DNA of 64,000 bases from Blastopirellula retiformator (lineage in GTDB: Bacteria; Planctomycetota; Planctomycetia; Pirellulales; Pirellulaceae). The stretch lies in the NCBI RefSeq assembly GCF_007859755.1, contig NZ_SJPF01000001.1:980082-1044081 (forward strand). The letters run 5' to 3'. Both the position numbers and the translations under genes were made by a program. Of this stretch, positions 41,716-50,302 are shown piece after piece. Within the stretch, counting starts at the first letter, position 1; each line of letters begins with the position of its first letter. Under the pieces are notes generated by a model that searched no databases, had not been told where the DNA came from, and saw only the letters and a program-made list of their open reading frames with translations.

Positions 41716-43170
41716 ATGCACGACATTCATACGCTGCAAACCCGTCGCCAATGGTTGGCTCGCTGCGGCGGAGGCGCTGGTCTGTTGGGCCTGGCGACGC
41801 TTTTGCAGGGCGAGGGTTTGCTGGCGGCCGATACGACGGCTCTGAATCCGCTCGCGCCGAAGCAGTCGCATTTTCCCGCCAAGGCGAAGCGGGTGATCTG
41901 GATCTTCGTCAACGGCGGTCCCAGTCAGGTTGATACTTGGGACTACAAGCCGGGGCTCGACAAATGGGCCGGCAAGTCGCTGAAAGAATTTGACGGCACG
42001 TTTGAAAACACGACCGGGTTCTTCCAGGATAAGGTCGGCAAGCTGATGCCGTCGCCGTTCAAGTTCACGCCTCGCGGCGAGAGCGGCAAGATGGTCTCGG
42101 AGATCTTTCCGAAGCTGGGAGAGCATGTCGACAAGATGGCCTTCATCCATTCGGGCTTCACCGAGTCGAATAACCATAGCCCGGCCTTGTTCATGATGAA
42201 CACCGGGATGGCGCGGATGGGATTTCCCGGCGTCGGGTCATGGGTGACCTACGGATTGGGGAGTGAGAACCTGGATCTGCCTGGCTTCGTCGTGATGAGC
42301 GATCCGCTGAACCGCGGCTTGCCTAAGGGGAGCGCCGCCAACTGGGGCGCTGCGTTCCTACCGGGCGTTTATCAGGGAACCCATTTGCGGCCGAGTGGTC
42401 CGCCGATTGATAACCTCTCGCGTCCCGAGACGCTGTCCGTTGGCGGCCAACGGGCCCAGCTGGATTTGCTCAAGCAGTTGAACCAACAGCACTTCGCGGG
42501 GCGCCAGGCCGAGACCGAACTGGCGGCGCGGATCGAGAGTTTTGAGCTTGCCTATCGGATGCAGTCGACCGCTCCGGACGCGATCGACATTTCGCAGGAA
42601 CCGGAACATATCACCAAGCTATATGGCGTCGACGAAAAACAGTGCGGGCACTTCGCCAAGCAATGCCTGGTTGCGCGGCGGATGGTCGAGCGAGGCGTGC
42701 GGTTCGTGCAAATCTATTCCGGCGGAATGGAAAACCAACGAAGTTGGGACGGGCACATCGACATCAAAGGGAACCACAGTCAGTTTGCCGGAGAAACCGA
42801 TCAGCCAGTTGCGGCGCTACTGACCGATCTCGCCCAGCGGGGGCTGTTGGACGAGACGCTGGTGATCTGGTGCGGCGAGTTCGGGCGATTGCCGATCGCC
42901 CAGACCGGCGAGAAGCCGGGCCGCGATCATAACCCGCATTGCTTTACGGCCTGGATGGCCGGCGGCGGCGTCAAAGGAGGCGTCAGCTACGGCGAGTCGG
43001 ACGAAGTCGGCTACAAGGCGATGGTCGATAAGGTGCACGTCAACGACCTGCACGCAACGATCCTGCATTTATTGGGCATGGATCACGAGAAGCTGACCTA
43101 CAAGTACAACGGTCGCCGCTTCCGACTAACCGACGTCGCCGGCGAAGTGCTGCATCCGATCATTGGTTGA
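41716..43170 (+). CDS. DUF1501 protein, Tat-exported
   Basis: A 484-residue DUF1501 (sulfatase-like fold) protein, the standard partner of the preceding gene. The N-terminus TRRQWLARCGGGAGLLGLAT is a twin-arginine-type signal. The body has FVNGGPSQVDTWDYKPGLDK, the block FIHSGFTESNNHSPALFMMN, and the C-terminal region EFGRLPIAQTGEKPGRDHNP. AAGG lies upstream of the ATG, and the short spacing to the previous stop marks an operon. A function related to alkaline phosphatase/sulfatases is possible from the fold, but the substrate is unknown. Confidence 0.93.
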   Translation: MHDIHTLQTRRQWLARCGGGAGLLGLATLLQGEGLLAADTTALNPLAPKQSHFPAKAKRVIWIFVNGGPSQVDTWDYKPGLDKWAGKSLKEFDGTFENTTGFFQDKVGKLMPSPFKFTPRGESGKMVSEIFPKLGEHVDKMAFIHSGFTESNNHSPALFMMNTGMARMGFPGVGSWVTYGLGSENLDLPGFVVMSDPLNRGLPKGSAANWGAAFLPGVYQGTHLRPSGPPIDNLSRPETLSVGGQRAQLDLLKQLNQQHFAGRQAETELAARIESFELAYRMQSTAPDAIDISQEPEHITKLYGVDEKQCGHFAKQCLVARRMVERGVRFVQIYSGGMENQRSWDGHIDIKGNHSQFAGETDQPVAALLTDLAQRGLLDETLVIWCGEFGRLPIAQTGEKPGRDHNPHCFTAWMAGGGVKGGVSYGESDEVGYKAMVDKVHVNDLHATILHLLGMDHEKLTYKYNGRRFRLTDVAGEVLHPIIG

Positions 43171-43175
43171 GACTC

Positions 43176-43206
43176 ATAGCCCGAGGCGCGAGCCGAGCGA
43201 ATGTGC
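43176..43206 (+). repeat. Single REP-like copy of the CCCGAGGCGCGAGCCGAG family
   Basis: Contains CCCGAGGCGCGAGCCGAGCG followed by AATGTG, matching the left arm of the pair at 30633-30766. It lies just after the DUF1501 stop. No inverted partner was found nearby. Confidence 0.65.
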
Positions 43207-43311
43207 CAGGCCCAATAATTGGCTTGATGCCGCTGTTCTAGCGAGATGGACAACGCATTCATTGCCACGAAGACGTGACAACGGCGACGTGGCAACGGCG
43301 CCCTTGAAGTA

Positions 43312-44403
43312 TTACGCCGGCAAGTGCTTTTGAATCGCCGCCAGGGCTGACGGGTTGCCGTTGATTTGGCCCCGGAACGTGTTCAAGTTCTGACGGAACT
43401 GCGCCAGGCGTTCCATGAAACTGGCGAGATGCTTTTTCGAGAAGCTTTCGATCGTCGACCAGTCGCCGACGCCCATTTGCCGCAGAAAGTGCGAATTGAT
43501 CATTTGCTCGTGATGCGATTCTTCCGGCAACGCCAAGACTGGTTTGCCGAGATAGATCGCTTCGCCAAGCGACTGATTGCCGGCGGCGCCAACCATCGCG
43601 TCGCAACCAGCCAAGTCGCGGACGAAGCCATCTTCGCTGATGTCGAAGAACCGCAGATTGCCTTGATCTTTTTGTTTGCCGAGGCCGTAGACTCGCACTT
43701 CGCGGTCGCAGCCTTTCAGCAGTTCGATCGCTTCCGGCGGCATCGAGCGGCGGACGTACGACAGCAGGTAACCTTGTTCGCTTGTTTGCGCCTCTTCCAG
43801 CTCTTTGCGGAGCAGGGGACCGACCTGGGTGACGTTCTCCCAGCCGGGACGCAGCGGCGAGGTGAAGAAAGAGGAAACGATCGTCTCGGCATGATCGACG
43901 TGGTGCGCCTTGACGACGAAGCTCATCATCCAGGCATACCACTGGAGCGTTTTCGGCAAAGTCGAAAGATCGTAGGCGAGCAGGAAGTCTTGGTGGTTCA
44001 GGCTGATCACCGGAACGCCGGTCTTACTGGCCGCTTTGGGCAAGATCGGCTCGAAGTCGGTAATGACCAGGTTCGGCTCTTCGCGGCGAATCGTCTTGGC
44101 CATATCGCGGGCGAAGCCGTTCAGCCTGGCCAGAAAGCCGAGGCCGCGGAAGATCGATTTCGACAGGTCCAAACGACCGCGGGTATAGTAGAACCGAAGC
44201 CCAGGAAGGCGACGAACCTCGACGTTGGGCGTGTGGGCGTTGTCGTTGTAGATCGGCGCGAGAAAGTCGTACGCCTGATCTGGGGCGAGGAGCACCATTT
44301 CGTGCTCTGGTCGAAGGCGTTCGACCATGGTGCGAACGCGGGCCGCATGGCCGCGTCCTTCGCCCGACATACTGTAAAATATTTTCGCCACGGTTCGTTT
44401 CAT
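43312..44403 (-). CDS. GT-B-fold glycosyltransferase (MJ1255-like family)
   Basis: A 363-residue glycosyltransferase. The N-terminal motif YSMSGEGRGHAARVRTMVER has the G-x-GH nucleotide-sugar GT-B pattern (MurG/MJ1255-like). A donor-site region near the C-terminus reads DAMVGAAGNQSLGEAIYLGK then PVLALPEESHHEQMINS. It has no membrane segment or signal. The family transfers a sugar from a UDP or GDP donor to an unknown acceptor. The metallophosphoesterase gene lies upstream on the same strand with about 110 bases between; both look like envelope-lipid or glycan enzymes. Confidence 0.82.
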   Translation of the reverse strand: MKRTVAKIFYSMSGEGRGHAARVRTMVERLRPEHEMVLLAPDQAYDFLAPIYNDNAHTPNVEVRRLPGLRFYYTRGRLDLSKSIFRGLGFLARLNGFARDMAKTIRREEPNLVITDFEPILPKAASKTGVPVISLNHQDFLLAYDLSTLPKTLQWYAWMMSFVVKAHHVDHAETIVSSFFTSPLRPGWENVTQVGPLLRKELEEAQTSEQGYLLSYVRRSMPPEAIELLKGCDREVRVYGLGKQKDQGNLRFFDISEDGFVRDLAGCDAMVGAAGNQSLGEAIYLGKPVLALPEESHHEQMINSHFLRQMGVGDWSTIESFSKKHLASFMERLAQFRQNLNTFRGQINGNPSALAAIQKHLPA

Positions 44404-44512
44404 CCTCTAATAGAATCAACGGTCGTTGATAATTCTATCGATCTCAGGCCGGGATCGTCGAGTCGAACTTGAAGGTATTCGGTTTAGTTTCGGTCTTTAT
44501 TCAAGCGTGGTC

Positions 44513-45370
44513 TTATACGCTGACGGGCGCCGCTTGTTCTGAGCCGATCAACATGTTGCGCAGGATCTCCCCTTGTTCTAATACGAACTCCGAGGAGTCG
44601 TCGATCGAAACGGCGGTTTCTGCGTGTTGCATATCAACGATTTCCAGCCGCCCATCCTCATACTCAATCAGCGCGGTTGCGTTTTCGATCCAGTCGCCGG
44701 TGTTGCAATACATGACGTCGCCCCGCTGATCCATCGCAGGCGTATGGATATGGCCGCAGACGACCCCTTGGCAGTTCTGGTCGCGGGCATGATTGACCAG
44801 GTTGGTCTCGAAGTCGCTGACGAAGGTGACCGCCGCTTTGACCCGCTTTTTGACCATCGCGGCTAGCGGCAGGCCCCGCAACTTGAAATAGCGCCGCCAG
44901 TCGTTGATTCGCTGGTTCAGCCAACACAAAGAGTCGTATGCGAACGAACCAAGGACCGAGAGCCACTTCGCTTTCGTCTCGACCTGATCGAACTTGTCGC
45001 CATGCGTCACCAGAAAGCGGCGGCCGCGGGGACAAGCGTGGATGAATTCGTCGGAGATCTCGACAAAGCCGAAATTGAAATGAAAATCGCGTAAGAAGTC
45101 GTCGTGATTGCCCGGAGCATAGCGGATCTTTGAGCCCGCCTCCGACATTTCAAACAGGCGACTCAGGATGGCGTTATAGATAGGCTCCCAATGCCAACGT
45201 TTACGCAACCGCCAGCCGTCGATGAAATCGCCGACGATATAGACGTAATCGGGATCGTGCCGATTCAACAGGTCGAGCAGCGGCTCGACGCGTGCGTACC
45301 GACAACCGAGGTGAACGTCGCTGATGAATAGCGTGCGGACGCGGCTGGTCTTCATGGCTTGGCGATTCAT
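44513..45370 (-). CDS. LpxH-like metallophosphoesterase
   Basis: A 285-residue calcineurin-like phosphoesterase (280 if started at 45355). All metal-ligand motifs are present: FISDVHLGCR, YIVGDFIDGW, YAPGNHDD, and VCGHIHTPAM. The residue pattern after the first motif and the length resemble UDP-2,3-diacylglucosamine hydrolases and related enzymes of lipid A-like synthesis. Whether it is the true LpxH cannot be settled here because other lpx genes are absent. It is cytosolic or peripheral, with no signal peptide. It precedes the glycosyltransferase gene on the same strand. Confidence 0.85.
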   Translation of the reverse strand: MNRQAMKTSRVRTLFISDVHLGCRYARVEPLLDLLNRHDPDYVYIVGDFIDGWRLRKRWHWEPIYNAILSRLFEMSEAGSKIRYAPGNHDDFLRDFHFNFGFVEISDEFIHACPRGRRFLVTHGDKFDQVETKAKWLSVLGSFAYDSLCWLNQRINDWRRYFKLRGLPLAAMVKKRVKAAVTFVSDFETNLVNHARDQNCQGVVCGHIHTPAMDQRGDVMYCNTGDWIENATALIEYEDGRLEIVDMQHAETAVSIDDSSEFVLEQGEILRNMLIGSEQAAPVSV

Positions 45371-45769
45371 GGCGGGGTCCCTCCCGGCCCTTGTTGCTTA
45401 TGGGGGTTGGTTCGTTATAACAGCGCGCCGTCGATGGCGTCTTTCCCAACCTCCTTAGAATCGTCGTCGCCGACCGCGTGTACTGCGTGAATGCGGGGTG
45501 AATCTCTGGTAAAGGGTTCTTTTAGACTTCTTCAAGAAGTCGTTTGCTGTGAACCGGCTAAGTGAGACGCCAAACTCGTAACTCTCATTTGCAGATAAGG
45601 TTACGATGGTTCGCAGGCAATCAATTGCGTGGAAAACTTCGCGCATAAAAGAAGAGGCGAGCCTATGCGACTCGCCTCCAAATTCAGACATCCAACTTTT
45701 TCCGCCCCATCGATCCGCCGCGCATCGCAGGTCGCCGGAAGAGCGTTAGTGGAACGATTGTCCCATTAG
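45371..45769. other. Intergenic region, about 400 bases, with one hairpin
   Basis: This lies between the phosphoesterase start and repeat copy 2. No convincing gene: a 78-codon minus-strand frame here lacks family features. A perfect 8-bp hairpin, GAGGCGAG / CTCGCCTC (45654-45678), is followed on the minus strand by TTCTTTTA and is probably the terminator of the exonuclease gene upstream. The remaining sequence shows nothing I recognise. Confidence 0.45.
45654..45678 (-). terminator. Probable terminator separated from its gene by the inserted element
   Basis: Hairpin GAGGCGAG-CCTATGCGA-CTCGCCTC followed on the minus strand by TTCTTTTATG. The 149-bp element sits between this hairpin and the minus-strand exonuclease gene that ends at 45919. 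Confidence 0.6.
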
Positions 45770-45918
45770 CAGTCCGTTGATTTTCTCGACGGACTGCGTG
45801 ATCGCAGGGATGCGATCCCAAAATAGCGATGTAAGTCGTTATTTTGCGAGCCGCGAAGAGCTACGCTCTGAGCCTGGCGAGGTTGGAAAATGCCACGATG
45901 GCATTTTTCAACAGGCAG
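45770..45918 (-). mobile_element. 149-bp hairpin-rich MITE-like element, copy 2
   Basis: Same element as copy 1 in inverted orientation; five differences from copy 1 by eye. It is flanked by TTAG on both sides (45766-45769 and 45919-45922), a probable 4-bp duplication. The right TTAG contains the stop codon (TAA on the minus strand) of the YhaM-like gene, so the element abuts the end of that gene exactly. One base change (A/C mismatch) weakens the central stem in this copy. Confidence 0.88.
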
Positions 45919-46890
45919 TTAGCTGGACGGCTCTCCCTTGTAGAGCTTTCGCCCGATCGACGAATGGTAGATCGTCCAGGGGCTGTCGGTGTTGACGTCT
46001 TCCTTCATTAACTGACCGTAGCTGATCACATGGGCGTCGAGCGTATCGAGATAGTTAAGCGCCAAAGCTTCGAGCGTCATCGGCACCTTGGGACTGCCGA
46101 ACTCAAGCTTGCCATGATGGCTGACCACCATGTGTTTGACGCGCAGGACCAGCTCTTGCGGAATCGCCTCGCCGCCGAGCTTTTCGGCCTCGGCCGCTTT
46201 CTGGTCGATTAGGCTGACGCCCATCACCAGGTGACCGATCAACTGGCCTTCGTCGCTGTAGGACAAACCTTTGTCATACGACAACTCGTCGATCTTGCCC
46301 AGATCGTGCGTGAACGCGCCGATCAGCAGCAGGTCGGCGTCGACCTGCGGATAGAACGGGACGATTGCCTGGGTCACCTTCATCAGGTTGACGACATGTT
46401 CCAGCAGGCCGCCATGGTAAGCGTGGTGGTTTTTAACGCCGGCCGGAGCGCGGCAAAACCGCTGCATGAACTCTTCGTCGATCAGGAAGCACTCGGCCAG
46501 GTTTCGCAGGTGCGGGTTCTTCATGGCCCGCAGCATGCCAGCCAACTCACCGCGGAGGCGATCGATTTCGGCGCCGCCGAGTTGCACAAAGTGGGATTCG
46601 TCGACATCCTTGGGGTCGACCCGGTCCAGGCTGGTGACGATGATTTGCATCGCGCCGTTGTAGAACTGCGAGGTTCCCTGGACTCGAACGTAATCGCCAT
46701 CCTCAAACTTGCGATAGACGTGGTCATTGGCGTTCCACATCATGCCGTTGACCTGCCCCGACTTATCACTGATCTGCATCTGCAGATAAAGATTGCCTTG
46801 GCGATTGGGGCGAAGCTGTTTGCTGGAAACGAGATAGACCTCGTCGATTGTTTCGTTTTCGCCCAAACTGGCGATTTCGCGTCGCGACAT
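45919..46890 (-). CDS. YhaM-like 3'-5' exoribonuclease (OB fold plus HD domain)
   Basis: A 323-residue nuclease-like protein. The N-terminal OB-fold (about 14-95) includes NRQGNLYLQMQISDKSGQVN and FEDGDYVRVQGT. The HD domain (about 160-280) has the metal-binding His at HHAYHGGLLEHVVNLM, the HD pair in AFTHDLGK, and VSHHGKLEFGSPK. The architecture equals that of the YhaM/CBF1 family, which degrades RNA or DNA from the 3' end. The start is supported by GAGAGAG upstream. The stop codon forms part of the target duplication of the 149-bp element. Confidence 0.88.
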   Translation of the reverse strand: MSRREIASLGENETIDEVYLVSSKQLRPNRQGNLYLQMQISDKSGQVNGMMWNANDHVYRKFEDGDYVRVQGTSQFYNGAMQIIVTSLDRVDPKDVDESHFVQLGGAEIDRLRGELAGMLRAMKNPHLRNLAECFLIDEEFMQRFCRAPAGVKNHHAYHGGLLEHVVNLMKVTQAIVPFYPQVDADLLLIGAFTHDLGKIDELSYDKGLSYSDEGQLIGHLVMGVSLIDQKAAEAEKLGGEAIPQELVLRVKHMVVSHHGKLEFGSPKVPMTLEALALNYLDTLDAHVISYGQLMKEDVNTDSPWTIYHSSIGRKLYKGEPSS

Positions 46891-47168
46891 CTACTGCTCT
46901 CTCTCGCTGACTGACCCAGAAAGGGTCTTTCTTCATTAATACGCCGCATCGTTAGGCTGGCAAACGACACGGGAAAAGTGCAGGATTCTAGGGGGGGGAT
47001 CATATTCCTTCAAGGACGTAACCCTGCCCAAGGGTGGCATTTGTGGAGAAATGCGCCTAATCGCAGCGAGATCCCCCCGAGGAAGCCGCGTTGTCACCAT
47101 GAACTTATATCCCCTAGAATGCGACCTTTACCCGGTTAGATAAAATTGCAAGGTGAAGAAGTATTCCC

Positions 47169-48689
47169 ATGGCGAAGGCTCCCCAAAACGCGATTTCTCC
47201 GACGCGAGCCGATGATTATCCCGAGTGGTATCAGCAGGTGATCAAGGCGGCCGATCTGGCCGAAGTCTCGCCGGTTCGCGGCTGCATGGTGATTAAGCCG
47301 TGGGGATGGTCGATCTGGGAAAACATGCAGTCGGTCCTGGACGGCATGTTCAAAGAAACTGGCCACGAAAACGCCTACTTTCCGCTCTTTATCCCGATGA
47401 GCTACCTGGAAAAAGAGGCGGAGCATGTCGACGGTTTCGCCAAAGAATGCGCCGTCGTAACGCATCATCGCCTGGAGCCGGGCCCCAACGGCGGTTTAGT
47501 GCCGGCTGGTAAGTTGGATGAACCGCTCATCGTTCGCCCGACCAGCGAAACGATTATCGGGGCGATGTACGCGAAATGGGTCCAGTCGTATCGCGATCTG
47601 CCGATCTTGATCAATCAATGGGCCAACGTCGTCCGCTGGGAACTGCGGACCCGCATGTTCCTGCGAACCGCCGAGTTCCTGTGGCAAGAAGGGCACACCG
47701 CTCACGCGACCGCCGAAGAAGCGATCGCCGAAACCCGACAAATGCTGGAGGTCTACGCCGATTTCGCCGAGAACTACATGGCGATGCCGGTGATAAAGGG
47801 CGAAAAAACGTCTTGGGAGCGTTTCCCTGGCGCGTCGATGACGCTCAGCATCGAAGCGATGATGCAGGACCGCAAAGCGCTGCAGGCCGGTACGTCGCAC
47901 TTCCTGGGGCAAAACTTCTCGAAGGCCCAGGAGATCAAGTTCCAGTCGCAGGAAGGGACCGAGGAATACGCCTGGACGACTTCGTGGGGCGTTTCGACTC
48001 GTCTGGTCGGCGGCTTGATTATGACTCACAGCGACGACGACGGGCTGATCTGCCCGCCGCGTCTGGCGCCGAAGCATATCGTGCTGCTGCCAATCTACCG
48101 CAGCGACGAAGAGCGAGCGACCGTCCTGGCGTACGTCGATCAATTGAACGCCGAACTGAAGAGAGTGCAGTATCACGGCGCTCCGATCCGCGTGCTGGTC
48201 GACGACCGCGACATCCGCGGCGGCGAAAAGACCTGGCAACATATCAAGAAGGGAGTGCCGTTACGTGCCGAAATCGGCCCGCGCGACGTCGCCGGCGACA
48301 GCGTCTTTCTGGCCCGCCGCGATCAGTCCCCCAAAGATAAGAAGGGAACGCCGAAAGCGGAGCTAGTCGCCACGATCACGACGCTGCTCGACGAAATCCA
48401 GGCCAATCTCTACAACCGGGCGAAGCAGTTGCGAGACGAAAACAGCCGCACGATCGACAAGCTGGAAGATCTGGTCGCCTATTTTACGCCGAAGAACAGC
48501 GACCGCCCCGAGATTCATGGCGGTTTCGCCTATTGCCACTGTGCCGACGACAAAGCGGTCGAAGAAGAGCTGAAGAAGCTGAAGCTGACGGTTCGCTGCA
48601 TTCCGATCGAAGGAGAGGACGAACCGGGCCAATGCATCTTTACCGGCCAACCGACGCAGCGTCGGGCGGTGATCGCCAAGGCGTACTAG
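47169..48689 (+). CDS. proS: Prolyl-tRNA synthetase, archaeal/eukaryote-like type
   Basis: A 506-residue class II aminoacyl-tRNA synthetase that charges tRNA-Pro. Motif 1 is in GCMVIKPWGWSIWENMQ. Motif 2 is NQWANVVRWELRTRMFLRTA, with EFLWQEGHTAHAT just after. Motif 3-type GLIMTHSDDDGLICPPRL carries the ATP Arg. The anticodon-binding domain and a C-terminal zinc-ribbon-like tail (ending KAY) complete it. The lack of the editing insert and the C-terminal YxY-type end mark the archaeal/eukaryotic ProRS form rather than the E. coli form. A strong hairpin terminator follows the stop. Confidence 0.95.
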   Translation: MAKAPQNAISPTRADDYPEWYQQVIKAADLAEVSPVRGCMVIKPWGWSIWENMQSVLDGMFKETGHENAYFPLFIPMSYLEKEAEHVDGFAKECAVVTHHRLEPGPNGGLVPAGKLDEPLIVRPTSETIIGAMYAKWVQSYRDLPILINQWANVVRWELRTRMFLRTAEFLWQEGHTAHATAEEAIAETRQMLEVYADFAENYMAMPVIKGEKTSWERFPGASMTLSIEAMMQDRKALQAGTSHFLGQNFSKAQEIKFQSQEGTEEYAWTTSWGVSTRLVGGLIMTHSDDDGLICPPRLAPKHIVLLPIYRSDEERATVLAYVDQLNAELKRVQYHGAPIRVLVDDRDIRGGEKTWQHIKKGVPLRAEIGPRDVAGDSVFLARRDQSPKDKKGTPKAELVATITTLLDEIQANLYNRAKQLRDENSRTIDKLEDLVAYFTPKNSDRPEIHGGFAYCHCADDKAVEEELKKLKLTVRCIPIEGEDEPGQCIFTGQPTQRRAVIAKAY

Positions 48690-48721
48690 TCGCTGCGGCG
48701 CTTGGCAGGGGCCATCTACGA

Positions 48722-48755
48722 AAAGAGGCCGCAACCAGTTGGTTCCGGCCTCTTT
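48722..48755. terminator. Bidirectional terminator between proS and the DUF1559 gene
   Basis: Stem AAAGAGGCCG / CGGCCTCTTT (10 bp) with T-rich flank on the plus side (TTTGTTTTT). It lies between convergent genes. Confidence 0.85.
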
Positions 48756-48782
48756 GTTTTTCAAGCTGCTGGGAGTCGCGAC

Positions 48783-49799
48783 TTACGGCATCTCAAAGAC
48801 GGTCGCGTCCGCCATGCCGTTCAGCTGAATCCAGACAATATCGTCGATGGTCAACGGAATCGCTTTGACCGAACCGTCTCCCAGGCCGCAGAGAATCACG
48901 TTGTGGGCCGTCGAGGCGCCAAACTCGGAGGCGTTGATCTCTCCAGCCGCCATGTAGACGGGGGTGATCAGCTGGGGACCGGTCGCGATTCCGCTGGCGC
49001 CGGTGTAGCCGGACGAGTCGCCATCGTAGTCGATCCAGCCCAAAGCTTGGCTGCCGCTGCCGGTGTGGTAAGCGCCAACCAGGGCGGTCCGGGCGTAAGC
49101 GTCGCTCAGGAAGCGTTCGTCGCCGCTCGTCGCGTCATAGCCAGCGACGGTCGTTTCTGAGATGTAAATCGTGTTGGACGCGCCATCTTTAACTTGAGCG
49201 TTCTTCGTCGAACGACCCGGACGGAAGACGCCGTTGAGATCCATACGAGCGCCGCTGTTGAGCGGCGTCGTCGACCAAGCTGCTGGACGACCAGCCGAAG
49301 CGGTGTACTGGTTGCCGGTCGTCAAGTTGGAAACGTAACCTTCCGAGCCAGCGTAGTTCGACGGGGTGAAGGCGCCCAGTTCGGTCCCTGGTTCGCCATT
49401 GGCGTCCGACGGACAGACCAGAAGCTCCAATTTCGTGCCCAGCAACGACGTATTCGTGCCAGACACGGCCGGAATGCCGAAATTCAGGCGATCGTGCAGC
49501 GCCGACTGTTCAACTTCGGGCAGAATCTGGGCGATCCAGCTGAAGTGACCAGCAGTTGTGGAGGATTCGGAGACGGTGGAGGCCATCGGCAGCGAACCAT
49601 GAGTCGCCTCATAGTTGTTCAAGGCCAACATCAAGTTCTTTTCATTGTTCGTGCACGAGGCGCGGCGAGCCGCTTCGCGAGCTTGCTGCACCGCCGGAAG
49701 GGTCAAACCGACCAGGATGCCGATGATCGCGATCACGACCAAAAGTTCTACGAGGGTAAAACCGCGACGCAGGCGGTTACCCGGGACGTGGCGCAACAT
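48783..49799 (-). CDS. DUF1559 prepilin-like secreted protein
   Basis: A 338-residue planctomycete-type DUF1559 protein. The start at 49799 has GGAAGG nine bases upstream. The N-terminus [20 protein letters not shown] is a type IV prepilin cleavage and helix signature. It is followed by [20 protein letters not shown] and the conserved [14 protein letters not shown]. The C-terminal [16 protein letters not shown] matches the family end (His...Asp-Gly). These proteins are very numerous in Planctomycetes and are thought to be pseudopilin-like surface proteins; the exact role is unknown. The frame extends further upstream, but the extension is not protein-like. Confidence 0.9.
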   Translation of the reverse strand: MLRHVPGNRLRRGFTLVELLVVIAIIGILVGLTLPAVQQAREAARRASCTNNEKNLMLALNNYEATHGSLPMASTVSESSTTAGHFSWIAQILPEVEQSALHDRLNFGIPAVSGTNTSLLGTKLELLVCPSDANGEPGTELGAFTPSNYAGSEGYVSNLTTGNQYTASAGRPAAWSTTPLNSGARMDLNGVFRPGRSTKNAQVKDGASNTIYISETTVAGYDATSGDERFLSDAYARTALVGAYHTGSGSQALGWIDYDGDSSGYTGASGIATGPQLITPVYMAAGEINASEFGASTAHNVILCGLGDGSVKAIPLTIDDIVWIQLNGMADATVFEMP

Positions 49800-50302
49800 A
49801 AATAAGAGCCTTCCGGAATATCGAGTGACTGTCGGATGAGGAGTGGAGGAGGAGCTGGTCCCTGAAGGTTTCATTGTGCCCCAATTATTCGCACGCCACA
49901 AGAGAATTGCCAGCCTCGGTTTCCGTAAGGCTATCAATCCCCCCAAGCGATGCAAAAAGGGCCTCGCTGGCGGATTGTATACCCCGCAGGGGGAGTCTTT
50001 GCGCGATTTGTGACAGTTTTGGGTGGTTTGTATCCGCCTAGGAGAGATGCGTGGAGTCTGTTGGTCACGCAAAGATGTTCTAGCGCTAGTGAGATCTTTA
50101 GATTCTGCGGGCTTTGATCTCGATAAACCCATTAAACCTGCATCAGGTGCGAATGGCTGCGCTCGAGGCGGAATGCCGACGGCGGCGCTCCCGAAGCGGA
50201 GAATCGGGAAGCGTGGCGTTCAAGCTGAAGCAGCCTCATAGGTATCGCGGAGGCGATTCCCTGCGTCGAATAAGTAAATCCTGGGATTTGGAGGGAGTTC
50301 AG
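49800..50302. other. Intergenic region, about 500 bases
   Basis: Divergent promoter region between the DUF1559 gene (minus) and the porin gene (plus). I see no gene or terminator. It includes the RBS (GGAGGGAG) of the porin at its right end. Its length suggests a long leader before the porin gene, typical of a highly expressed outer-membrane protein, but no specific motif is assigned. Confidence 0.4.

Noticed and set aside
45455-45691. 78-codon minus-strand frame between the phosphoesterase gene and element copy 2
   Set aside because: Its N-terminal codons overlap the terminator-like hairpin and the protein shows no coherent pattern.
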